A DNA stretch of 64,000 bases from Campylorhamphus procurvoides. Its lineage: Eukaryota > Chordata > Aves > Passeriformes > Dendrocolaptidae. The stretch covers positions 248,001-312,000 of the forward strand of contig WBMV01002670.1 of assembly GCA_013396655.1 (NCBI GenBank), given 5' to 3'. The notes under the pieces were generated by a model, which worked only from the letters and a program-made list of their open reading frames with translations, had not been told where the DNA came from and ran no database searches. The position numbers and the translations under genes are program-made. Positions 41,663-53,999 of the stretch are shown piece after piece (position 1 is the stretch's first letter; each line of letters begins with the position of its first letter).

Positions 41663-44559
41663 CTAAAAATGATGCATCTGGACAAAGACATGAGATAGAT
41701 ACATCAAACATCCCACAGATAATGCATAATATGGCAGCAAAAAGTAAACAACTACCAGAATAAAAGCAATCCAAGAAACAAGTGTCTGCTGAGTATGTTT
41801 TTACATTTGAGATCTCCTAGTTTTGAATTCCTCCCACCCTCATGTGGGAGGAAAAGCAACATCCTCCACCCAGCTTGTTGCAACTAGCCCACTTAACCAA
41901 CTAATGAGGTGCAGATTTGTACAAGCTGTTCCAGCCTACAGGTTTCCCTCAAGAGCCTGGCTCAGTATCACAGGCTCCCAGAGAAGCAGATCTCACTCTC
42001 ACTGGTGAACTCTGAAGTGACACATCAAACTCAAGCACAGAAGGACTAATTATGCCACTCTCCTCTTGATTTTTGTGTAGGCCAACTCCTCCATCATTCT
42101 TCCACACTCAAGTGTTACTATATATATATATATTCTCTGGGATGCAATGTACAACTAGCAAGTCCTCATTTCACTGAATCCAGAAGTGATCCCATAAATT
42201 ATTCCATCCCTTTCCTGACTTTCAAGTATAATTTCCCTCTTTTGCCTATAAAGTACAATGCCAGTTTTTCAGGCACCAGGATTAATGTTTTTTACTTTTG
42301 CAGTAGGCAAAAAAAGGCCTGTTTGCTGTCCTCATTAAATAAGAGCTATGCATTCAAGAGTCAAACAGTACCTTTCTCTGCTGGATTGTCTTCAGTGGAA
42401 GACACATTTTGACCACTGGTCAAAAGGGTCTGCAAGAAAGTCAAAGATCTTCTAAGTAAATGATGCAATGCCAAGAAAGGTCCACCTAACACAGCACTGC
42501 AACTCTGAAAGTCCCACCTGATCACTCTGACCTGAGAAACAGGCTAGATTATAACGGACAGAGCAGGAGAAAAAATTATAAAAATACAATTGTACACACT
42601 GAGGCACTGCTGTACACTCAGATGAGCATTAAGAGCTCTCAAAACCATGGACAGTGGGAGACTGAGGTCCAACTTCTGCACATCCAACCTTAGGCTAGAT
42701 TTCCATAAGAGACACACTTAAGGGAGCTGCCATCATGTCAAATCAGCTGCTTCAATTATGCTTCAAGTGTCTCAAATCCAGGCCCACTGAATTAGGTCAG
42801 CAGGATGGGATAGGCCCATGCACTCTGGGTTTTGGAAAACACCCGGCATTATGTCAGCATTCACTGTTACCAGAGTTTCAAAAAGTGTCCTGAAAAGTTC
42901 AATTCATTAACAGACTCATTAATTTAATCTTGTCTGTAACAGCAACTTAGTTGTCCTTTAATCTCACATAATCACACAAGAACACTATGCTAAACCTCCC
43001 CAGCTCTAACTTACCTATCACCTTCAGGATTAAAAAGCCTTTGAGGACTGAGGCTTCTACAAAGTATCAGGAGGTATTGTCTGACACAAAATAGACAGTT
43101 GAAAAATAGTAAGTAAAGTCTTATTTCATGCTAAGGGGGACCAAAATTTGTGCATGGGAAGGAACATCTCAGACAAAACCCACTGATGCTCCATTTTTTC
43201 CACTCACAACTATCAGTTGCACATTAAGCAAAGAAATCAACTACTGCTAGAATTCAGGTGTTATGTCACATCCCATACAACTCTAAACTACACCCTTTAA
43301 GATCCCAGGTTTATAACAAAACCAAGTATCAGATAGATGACTTCGACTTTGGATGGAAATGCTTTCTCCAACATCCCACAGATATGATTAAAAAATTGCA
43401 GTGTGTCCATAGCATGAATTACTGCACAAAAAACAGCCCCAGAGAAAGCTCTATTGCTGCAGATACCTCATTGTTCAGATTAATTGATTGTATTATCCAC
43501 AGGAACAGACAGTGTATTTTACAAAATCAAATTAAGACCCAACCAAAAAAACAAGATCCAGCATTAGAGGAGGTGCACCTGTATGCACAAGTTTAGTTGG
43601 TACTTTTGACCAAACCAATAAAAATATTAACAAATATATATAAAAAAAAACACTTACAGAAAGACCTAATATCATCTGGTGACCATAAATTCCAGTTCAG
43701 TTAGAAAAAATACATATCAAACAAATTTAAAAAGGACTGGCAGTCACAAGGTTGTTTAAATATCAGTCCACTTATGGAAGCATTTAAACTAGAAAGCCTT
43801 AGAGCAACACGTGGAAACAACCCTACTCACCTTTTCTATGGCAAAGGAAAGCCTACACAAATCTCACCACGGACTAAAGAGCTACAGAAGCCACCACATG
43901 CTCTGGGTTGATTACCTGCAGGGAAGGAATAAACACCGAGCACTCACAGAAAGATACCACAACCATCACTGGCTCTCAGTGCTGTAAAAAAACGGAATAC
44001 AAACCCCTCGTATGAGCTGGGAAAGCTACTGAATTTCTTCTCCCAAAAAGATGCGAACACACAGCTCCTGCGTTTCTAACAAGGGAAGGTTTCTTGCCTC
44101 CCAGATGTTCCAGGATATCATTTCCTCCCCAGGATTTGTTTAGACTGCAATTACCACAGCTCTAGCGTGCAGAAATCTACTGCCATCCCCGGAATAGCAG
44201 GGTGGATCCAGACAGCAGAGCTGGACCCAGCACAGGGGCACTGGAACAGGCTGCCCAGAGAAGCTGCGGATGCTCCACCACTGACTGTTCAGGATCAGGA
44301 TGGCTGGAGCAACCTGGTCTAGCTGAAGGTGTCCCTGTTCACGGCAGGGGAGTCTGAACGAGATGATCTTTAAGATCCCTTCCAACGTAAACCATTCTAT
44401 GCTAGAACAGGAACAGGAGCACGCACGGGCTCAAGGCAGCATCTTACACCGGCAGAGCTTTCGGCCAGGCGCAGCTCTAAGGTCTAACTACCAAGAGGCT
44501 GCCACTTCCAGGGCTCCTGCCCCAGCCAGCACAAGCCCCTCTTTTATAAGGTTCTTGTG
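41663..44559 (-). other. BPGM: Probable BPGM 5' UTR intron
   Basis: This lies between the CpG island and the first coding exon. No coding sequence is seen. It holds an (AT)n run near 42118-42133 and a CR1 3' fragment at 44230-44401. Its status as an intron depends on the inferred non-coding first exon. Confidence 0.55.
44230..44401 (+). mobile_element. CR1 3'-tail fragment upstream of BPGM
   Basis: Only the last CR1 blocks remain: CACTGGAACAGGCTGCCCAG, GTCTAGCTGAAGGTGTCCCT and GATCCCTTCCAACG, ending ATTCTATG, the typical CR1 3' terminus. It abuts the CpG island. Confidence 0.88.
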
Positions 44560-45440
44560 CGGTGCACCTGCGCCTGTCGGTCCTGCCCGAGCACGGAGGG
44601 CTCACCCAGACCCAGGGCAGCACCTCCCGGACACACGCCAGCACAGGCGGCTACCAGACCGGGGCAGCGGCTCGCACACAAACACAGCACCACGCTTTAG
44701 GAGGTTCCTCAGGAGCAGTCCCTGCCTGCCCGGGGCCCAAAGCACCATCCTGCCCCCGGCCGGAGCGACCCCCACCCCGGGAGAGCTTACCCCCAGCCGC
44801 CTGCCTCCTCCGCAGGGAGCCCCCCGCCAGCCCAGGGCCCTCGGACCGCCGCCCCCACGGCCTCTCACCGCTCCTGCCCCCCGGCCCCACAGAATTACCA
44901 GGCGGAACCCAAGGAGGCACCTGAGGAACCCACCGGAGCNCCGGAGCCGCCGCCGCCCGGCCGGGAGAGCCCCGGACTGCGCGCCCTGCCGCGGCAGCCG
45001 CGTCCCCGCGCAACGGGCGGGCGCTGATTGGCTGCGCGGGGGGACGGGCAGGGCCCCCAGCCAATGGGAGCGCTCTGTGGGCGGGGCCTAGCGGAGCGGG
45101 CGCGCCGAACCGCACGTCACACCAAGCGCCCCCAGCGGGGTCTGGGGGAGCCGGGCACGGGCAGAGCGGCAGCGGCCCCAAGGCCGGCCCGAACCCCGGC
45201 CCGAGCCCCGGCCCTGCCAGCCCTGCCTCCTGTACAAAAGACCTGCAAATCCTGGCCCTACATCGGCCCGAACCGCGGCCCGACCCTCGGCCCTGTCCTG
45301 GCCGGGGTCGCAGGCCAGGTCGCAGCGATCGCAGCAGAGGCGCCTGGTGAAATGAAGGACCGCGGGCACGCCAGCCCGAACATGGCCGCAGCCAGCCAAG
45401 CCTCTGGCTCCTCTCGAAACCATCCCCGCTCCGCTCCAGT
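44560..45440 (-). promoter_or_regulatory. BPGM: CpG-island promoter, most likely of BPGM
   Basis: This block of about 0.9 kb is very GC- and CpG-rich compared with the AT-rich sequence on both sides. Seen in it: a CCAAT box on the minus strand (ATTGG at 45027-45031), a CCAAT box on the plus strand (45061-45065), an Sp1-type GC box GGGCGGGGC (45079-45087), and a CRE-like half site CACGTCA (45112-45118). A minus-strand donor CG/GTGAGAGG at about 44869 could end a non-coding first exon of BPGM; a second possible donor GTAAGC is near 44787. Island plus position 3 kb upstream of the BPGM start support the call. The transcription start is not visible. A single N at 44940 interrupts it. Confidence 0.75.
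44940..44940. other. BPGM: Single N assembly gap in the BPGM CpG island
   Basis: The N is flanked on both sides by CCGGAGC. This gives the same picture as at 55551: contig ends with a short overlap joined by one N. True sequence here may be shorter by several bases or missing GC-rich bases. Confidence 0.85.
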
Positions 45441-48400
45441 GAGACGCCCTGGTCCGCTCTGAGGCTCCTTGGCCGAGGGTCAGGCATGCGGGGATTCTCC
45501 CACACAGGCCTCACTTTTCCTTCGGGCTTAAGGGCTTGTTGGTCCCGGTGAGAAGCAGGGTCCAAAACATTATTCATTGTGAAATCAGCAGGAAAAAAAA
45601 ACAACTAAAAAATAAATAGATGGGAGTTTTCCTAAGGATAACTAGCTCCCTCATACCCACAGGCTGTAATCCCAGTGCAGAGTAATCAAGTGGATGGAGC
45701 AGCTCTGGCTAGAAATAAAGTGTTGTGGGAAGGTGGTGTTTTTTACTGCTTCTATTGCCATAGATCTGCTTTTATTTTTAAAAATAAACAGAACACATCT
45801 TTTATATCTAATTAGATTCACATTTTCTCCTCTAAATGCTCACCCTTGAACAGCCACAATGTAATGTTTATAGGGTCACAAACTCTTACCAGCCTCTCCA
45901 TGAGGGATAGAGGTCATCTTCCCTTTTTAATAAGTTAAAATGAAAATAAGAGATGGGGGATTCAGATTCTTGTAGGGAAAAGCAAGACAAGGAAATTTAA
46001 GAAAGTTTGCAGTAATTTAAATAAAGTGCTGTGAGGAGAAATTGTGTTTTTGCATTTATAGGGATTAGATCCTAAAATGTCAGTGGAAAAGAAGGACCAG
46101 GCACATGAAACCATTTCAGCAGGCTCTCAGCACAGCACTTAAGTGTAGTAAGAGTGGCTCGGCTGTTGGTGAGCAGCATCCTATGTCTCTTCGGTGGTTA
46201 CTGCACTGCCTTTCTTCCTCATTTATTTGGGAACTCTGGAAAGCATTCTGCATCTCAGGGAGAACATTTCAAATCCTTTTCCTGATGAATAGAGCTATGC
46301 CTGACCTCAACATAGAACTACAATAAAATCTGCTGCTTCTGCAGAATATTTCCACTGGATGTGAATTGTACTTACAGTTACACATCAAATCATCTCACCC
46401 ACTAAAAATTACTTTATTTCTGTCACCTTTGTCTAAGCCAGAACCTACAGTATAAACCCAGTCCTGTCTATGTAAGCAATGTAGTACCCAAGTTCAAGAA
46501 GTGTTTGATTAGCCACCCATTATCTCAAACAGGTTAAGAGAAATGTCCCACATCACACTGCATGATTACACACCTGCACTGACCCTGCCTCCAGCCAAAC
46601 TGGTTGATTGACTTTGCAAGGAAAAGAAGCAAAAATCCTAGAAGGAAAAACTTCTGTTCTTGAGTATCAGCACTATGGCTGGACATCAATCACTAAGAAT
46701 ACAATTAACAGAAAGAACCATTATATGCTGAAATGCAGTCTTAAAAACAATGGAATAGACAGTAACCCAGGACCTCCATGACCATTACATACAGATTTCT
46801 TGTCTCCCTTAGTCTTTGATCAAGAACATTTCATTAGCATGACAAAAACAGCCTAATGAATTTGATTCATTTTTCAAACTATACAAGGACAGAAGAACCA
46901 TATCCCTGTACGTGATTTCTTGCAGACAGCTGTACTCATTTGGCAGCTATTATCTCTCAGACCAGCTGGGCTGTGTTTTTCAGGGTCTCTGCTCTGGAGC
47001 CCTTCCAGACAGTGGTGTTTAGTTGGAATGTTATGGCAGAACCAGTTCAGGAAACTCCTTTCCTCAACACATAAACTTCTGCTGGGGCACCAGTGCAACT
47101 GCACCACACAATAAAGGCCTGGAACTGGGCAAGGCAGGAACAGAAGAAAACAAAACTGAAAAGAAGAAAGATTAATGAAAACTATGACAAACAGGAGCAT
47201 TCTTCACTGATTATGCCCTTGCTACCTTTTCATAGAATCTAGATCAAGTATTTGCCATAGAGCACCACAGACATATCCACTGTAATTTTCAGAAAACCTT
47301 GAGGTCTTTGTTTAGAACTATTTGATACACGATCTGTCTACATTAATAATTTCATCTTCAGAAGAAATTTCTGTAATCAAGTCCTTGCACTCCTTAATCT
47401 GAAACCTCTCTAGAACTTCCTCCTGGGTGTTTTTCTACTGCATGAATTTATGTCTGCTTTCCTAGACTCTCCCTACTCCTTTTGACCTTTGGTTACCACC
47501 AGCAGCATGCCCATTATCTTTGTCACCTGTATGTGTGCCCAGGGAATCCTCACCTTTTCCTTGGATGCAGGCCCATTCAGGCCATTTTCAACACTTGACT
47601 TTTTTTCCTGTACAAAAGACCTAGATCCTGTCTTTTCTCTGCTGTCTATGATATTGTCTCAGATTCCTTTGCAGCTATTCTGATGGTCCACTTTCACTCA
47701 AGGCCAGATTTGTATGGAGAAAGGTCTGGGAGAACAACACTATGCAGAGAAACGTCCTTGTTTACTCCAGAGGATTCAGAACTGGCACATCATAAAATTA
47801 CTTAGGTTAAATCCATCTCTTCATATGTCTCTACACACCAGACCTTGCTCTGTAATACAAGGAAACAAACCCTTCTCTGTCAGAGCTCAGAGAATATGTA
47901 GCAGGCAAGGATGTGCCAGGCTTTTTTTTGTTAGAGCCACTCACCACATCTTGCATTAACCAGACAAGTGGTTCTCAACATTTTCTTGGCTCAAGCATAC
48001 CTATGCATGAATACTTTTTCATCACACATCTATCCTATTTGTCATCATATTTGCTACCACATCTTAAACTTAGGGGTGCACCTGACAGAGCAGTGAGGTG
48101 CACCTTGAATACCCAAATAGTCGCCCAAAATACAATTTAAGCTCCTTAGCAAAGGGCCTTTTAAACCTTTTGTTTTACTAGTTTAGGCACGGTTTGACAA
48201 GTGCTTAATACAATGCTGCTTTCATGTAAATACAACGGGGCTTTCATCCTGTTTGGGTATGTAGGCAATATGTAACTTTAGTATCTCAGTAGATTCTCTT
48301 TATGTCAAAACCAGAAGTACAAGTCCATGTGAAGAGAAAATACTCTACTTTTTTTCCCCCCCTCTCTAACTGCATTGCTCAGAGGGAAGATCTGTTAAAA

Positions 48401-51400
48401 AAAAAGGAGTGTGTAAGCACTTAAACTAACCCTGCATTTGTCATCAGAATCATAGCTTTAGTCTTTAAGTAAGTGCAGAAGTTCTGCTCAATCATTAAGT
48501 ACCAAATAAATGACTGAGAAAGAAAAAAGCCTTCATTGTGTGCAAAACAGAGGAAGGGAAGCTACTGTGTGAGGCATTGTATTCTAAACCTGAAGTGGGA
48601 ACTGAATTTTTTATGCAAATCCAATGGCTATGTACTGGTAATGTTATTCTGAATTTAAAAAAAAAAAGGTGACTTCTGTCTGTTAATCTGAAATCTTAAC
48701 TCAAAAAAATTATTTTACTTTTGGATACTCCAGACTGAGAACATACACATGGGAAAAAACCTTACATTCTCTATGCCCTCAAAACCATTACATGGTCATC
48801 TTCAGATAAACACCTTACCACAACAGGTTCCTATGATATGGAAAAATGTGTGAAACACAATGTTCTGAAGGAGCCCTCATGGATTCAGTTCTAGTCCCCA
48901 AAAATAAAAGAAGTTTCACAAGGTGCCAATGGCTGGAAAACAAAATTCACACAATCAAAAGTTTTTCCATTTCTAGAGCAAGAGACACAGTTTGAAGATT
49001 CACAAGGTTCACTTTTAAATTTTATGGATTTGGAGGAGTTTACATTTCAGGTTTTGGTTCAGAGCATTTCACTGTTTTCTAGTCACAATATTGTACAAGT
49101 TAACTTACTGTAGCAGTATCAAAAGCCAAAAAAAAAATCCTGTGATGAATCTGCCTTTTTTGCCTCATGATAAACAAAGCGCTCTAGACATTGCACGTCA
49201 GTAACAAACTGTCTGAGAAGAGATAATTTAGAAAGACCTTTGAAAAAAATAAAAGCAGTAGGGTGGTGTCTAGTCCAGTCACGATAAGTCAGTTAGAAAA
49301 CAGACTGGACAGTGCAGATACCAGAGCATGGTGACAACACGTAAGAATCTGGACAAATACAACCAAAAGGGTAAAATGGGAACTGCAGTGTCATTGCAGA
49401 GAATGGTGAGAATAACAAACACACCCCACGCATATTCAAGTTTGCTTGTATTAATGTCTCTTTATTAAAAATTAATGGTTCACTTCAAAAATAGCTTCTC
49501 TAAAGTTCTTTACTTCCATGTTATAATGAACTCTGGGTTAACTAAGACCTTGTTGATGTGCATATACCCAGTTATCTCTGTGTTTATGATGTTTGTTTTC
49601 TCATAAACACTACAAATCACAGAGACTTATCTGGTGGTGCTTACATTTCTGTCCATGGTACGTGGCTCGCTTGCAGCATGCCAGTTTACAAAACAAAAGG
49701 GGCTGATGTTTAGTTTGGTTTTGAATGGAGCACAAAAATGAGTTTCCTATGTAAAAAGTTTGTCCTACGTGTCATGATTGGATAATATGAAGAATAGGAC
49801 TGAGTCGCACTCTTACACGTTACTGTAGAATTCAGTGGGGTTGCTCCTGACCTTTAAATGCAATGAAATCAGGCCTCTCTTTTACAGGATTGTTTCCCAG
49901 AAAACTTTAGGATTTCCTAAAGTTCCTTCTCCCCATCCCACCTCATTTCTTTAACAAAAAAGGAGCATGAGTAGAAAGACAGGACTAATAAATCACACAA
50001 GGATGGGGAGTCAGAATATCCAGTTTCCCAGAGTTTTCAATTCAAATTTTCATCTCACACCTGTTTTACTTGCATGTAAAACCATTAATTTAAATAATTT
50101 TGTGCTTGACTTCCACTGTTTTTTTGCTTCAGAATTAGTCCATTCTTCTCTATTGCCATCAGATCTAGCAGTCCATAGAAGAACCTGGAAAAATATTTTG
50201 GTTTTAATTCAGTATCTCCTTTTTATGTAACAAAGAAAGACACTTCTCTGCTTTCCAGAGAGACAATCCAACATTTAACACTTTGGATAGGTCAAGTACT
50301 TGTTTAAACATTCAGTAATGCTGTCATTCTTCTCTGTCAAGGTCTGCATCTGTAATATAGTGAATAAGGGACTGAACCAAGATCAACACAATGGATGGAA
50401 AAAAATGGGCAGTGTAGTCCTGCCCTTCTTAAGAAGGCATTTGCAGAAGTAGATATACCTGGCAACAAACTACTGGTCTTTTTTGTGGGAAGAAGGATAA
50501 TACCTCTAGAAATATATCACAAAATGAGGCCCATGCTACTGGACCAAGGTCTCTTGCCCTTCTAAAAATACAGTGCTTACCAACTTCAGACATGAAGAAG
50601 CCATTTTATCTGATCTTATGGGTCACATCTAGTTTGCAGGGGCAGTTGGGAGCACACAGTGGCCAAACTAATTTTCCTGGCTTCTGCAGCAACCCACACC
50701 TCGCCACCATCTTCTCCCAGCCCCTCAGGTTGCAGATGTGTTCTGGTTACAGGACAAGCTAGAGTCCCCAGACAAGACAATGGCTGCAAGCATCATGCTA
50801 GAACCATCTGCAGCTCATGGCCTCCTCCCTTACATGTCCTGACTTACTTCTGGAAATGAAAGATGCTGAGGGTGCAGAAGCCCATCTGCCCAACCCTAGA
50901 GCTAAGGTGGAGCATACTGTGAAATGACCACAGATCCATGGATTAGTGAAGGACAATAAAGCGAACTTCTGTGGGAATCACTGGACCTTCTGCATCCCCA
51001 CCATTGCCCACAGGCCCTGCCATGTGATGGCAGAAAGACCACATTAGGTTTTGCTCTCCCGTTTACAAAACCTGAGTAACTCAGTCAGCCCAAACAATCT
51101 GGCTCCCCTGTTGTGTATGAGTTCAGGTTATAAAGAAATTTCTCTTCAGCTGTAATTGTATAGATTCCACAGTAGTATTTTTCATGTTGTTCCTAATCTA
51201 GATAAACTCATTGGTTTTCCTGTGTGCTTCATTTTGTTCTGTTTTTCAAACATGAGGAAAATACTTTCAACACTTTTGTGTTTTACAAAAGGAAAACATA
51301 CCCCTTTCTCTACTCTTAAGGTGTTTGAAGCATCCCTTTTCTTGTCAAAACTAGACATGGCTTTCTGCTGAAACTTGAAAAAAAGCATGAAAATATTTTT

Positions 51401-53999
51401 CCATGAGAAAAATAGCAGCCACTTGGCAAGCAAAATAGCAGACTAAAGTTACGAGCTTTGGAAAACCTACAAGTCTGGATATATAAGAGAGGAAAATCTC
51501 ATTTCTGTGATAACCATAACCACGCCTCCCAAGAAAACTGGATAGCAATATAGGTCTGGGATGGTCAAATTTTCCGCTTATAGATGAATTGAGTTTAAAG
51601 GCTGACCCAGTGTCCTTTCCTATTTAATTTAAATTGCTTATCCCCTCATTATAAAGCCCATTCTTTTTACTCTTCTTACTGAGAAGGTTTGGTCTTTGTT
51701 GACGCTTTGGTACCTGCTTATTTTACAGGGCTTGACCTAGAGAAAATCAAGCAAAGTATTGGCCAGTCTGACATTAATCCACCCCTCCAGTCAGGTTTCT
51801 TTTCAAAAGTGAAAGCACAAAAGATGCTCAGACGTTTCTGCTTCCGCAGCAACCAGTCCTGGCCTGTGCAAGGAAGTTGCAGTTAATTAAACCAGTTCAA
51901 AAGCGGATGCTGTTACATTAATGCAAAGTCTGTGGGAGGATGGATGTTATTTTGCTGGAACGCTTTCTACTCTTTTAACTGAAGTGGTAAGGAATGGATT
52001 TAAGCTAAATAAATATACAACCTACTTCAACTGATATGTGTCCAAAAAAGGCATTCGCATCAACATAATGAAACAGTGCAAGATTTTCATGCAGACAAGA
52101 ATCAGAAGAAAATGTAACCGTTGTAACCATATTATTCTTTGAGAATACTGAGAACATGCTTTGCTTTGCTCATCTGCTGTCAGCACCTCCTCCACTGCCT
52201 CCAGGGGTCTGGTCCCTGCTGCCTGAAAGTTCTGTTAACTATCTCTTCCTGTTCTGTTTACCCTCAGGTATCCACTTGTTGGCAAATGGCACTTTATCAC
52301 CCCATTTAATGTAGCTCTCAAAAACTGTAGCTTCCTGAAGTTCTGCTAAGTTCAAAGGTTCCTCTTCAGGGTAGTTTCAACTTGATGTTGCTCAGATTTT
52401 ACCCTTTCCTCTAGTTGTAACAGTAATACTTACTCCAGTTTCACAACCAGACTGGCTGAGTTTTCCTCAGAAACCAAAATATATTCCTTCAAGCTTCTTG
52501 TGTGTCCAATGTTGTGGAAATGTCAGATTGTGAACACTTCTGGGATGCCCATCCTGCTCCAGAGGGTGACATATGATGACTGAGCAAAACTATAAAAAAG
52601 TCCATAAACCATTTTTAGCAGCTCCACTCTCTCAGCCTGGCATGATATCCCAGTGCCTCTTCCATCAGCTTCATCCCACTGGTTTACACTGCAGAGTGGG
52701 GAAAGTGCTTGGGAAAAGGCAAAATGTCACTTCTTCCTCTTCTTGCTGTTCTTGGTTCGTCCCCTAGATGCCAGCACCCAGCATGGCCAGGCCAACACTG
52801 GGATGCAGATCCTGAGGAATTTTGTCTCCCTCTTTGTGACTGAGCCACCAGCACTGCTGCATCATGAGCTGCTGCGGGGAACAGGGGATCTCTGGTGATG
52901 AAGCGCTGAAAAACATACTGTTGAAAGCCATCCAAGGACATCAGGGCTGATATATAAAATAGGCTAGAGAGAGTTTGGTATTAGATTTGCTGAACAAAAT
53001 GCTGGCACTGTTGGCAGACATTTTCACAAAGGGCTTGTTTCCATGCTATTGAATCAATAGCAAATCTCCCAATGGAAGTGGCCTCTGACTGCAAACATGT
53101 AGTTAACAACCCAACTCTTGTACAGCACATACTGCTTCCTACTACTACTGTGAGCTGTAGATAGCCCAGTCCTCATTAAATGCTGCATTCAATAACAAGC
53201 TGGAGGTGCTAAGCGCATGAAAGCACTACCAGTCATAGTAAATCCAACCATTCTAAATTTTAGACAGTCTTTCTCTTTCCCATTGGATATGCAATATGTT
53301 GAAAGTAATCGTCCAGTTAACAGGAAGGAGGAAACAGGCTTGATTTCCCACATACACACACATTACAAGTGCCAGTTTTCGAACATTTTTGATAGAGAGT
53401 GGTGAGTTGAGGCAGGAAAAACAGTCTGATAAGTTTCAGTGCAAAAGACAGTAGGAAAAAGAAATTATTTTTTGTGTCTTTAATGTAAGGATCAGACAAT
53501 TCAGAAAATCAGTATGTTAATAACTGCTAATTTCTTCTTCAAAACTGAGATTGTATCTTTTGAGTCCCTACCAGAAAATATTCATGCGTATTAAAAATGT
53601 AAGATGCCTTCATTTTTTTACTTCTAATCCTTTTTAGGAAATCAGGCAGAGGAAGAGAAATTTTCACCTTCCTGTTATTACAAAATCTAAGCAACGTAAT
53701 ATGAAATTCAGTCTGATGAGTTATAACTGAAGAAATGCAAAAGCAGTGGCCACACACAAGTTTAACTCTGCCCCCGTGTGTGCAAACATTAAAGAACAAC
53801 CTCCCGTCCATTCCCTGGATCCTGCTTCACTTCTATGCAAAAGAATGTGTTAGTTTTTACAGTAATTATATATGGCATTCAAGATGATCATAACCATGTA
53901 GCTAACAGGACACCTTCTCTCTTCTACACTCCAATGTCTCTCTCTGCATTATGAAACTTCTTTATGAATCCACTGGCTACTAAAAACATATAATACACA
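45441..53999. other. Intergenic interval between BPGM and the CR1 upstream of AKR1B
   Basis: No protein family recognised on either strand. An 18-bp perfect palindrome TTTATTTTT/AAAAATAAA lies at 45771-45788. A possible plus-strand splice donor (CCCG/GTGAGA near 45547) just outside the CpG island is the only hint of a divergent transcript. Confidence 0.6.

Noticed and set aside
44363..45091. Long plus-strand open frame (242 codons) over the CR1 tail and CpG island
   Set aside because: Starts inside a CR1 tail, runs through the N, and is low-complexity Pro/Arg sequence.
44651..45604. Long minus-strand open frame (317 codons) in the CpG island
   Set aside because: Pro/Arg/Gly/Ala-rich composition is what GC-rich DNA gives in any frame; it crosses an N, and equally long frames open on the other strand. 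No family similarity.
51689..51886. 65-codon plus-strand frame that follows a TTTTACAG-like acceptor
   Set aside because: No donor in a sensible phase and no similarity to a known family; chance is likely.
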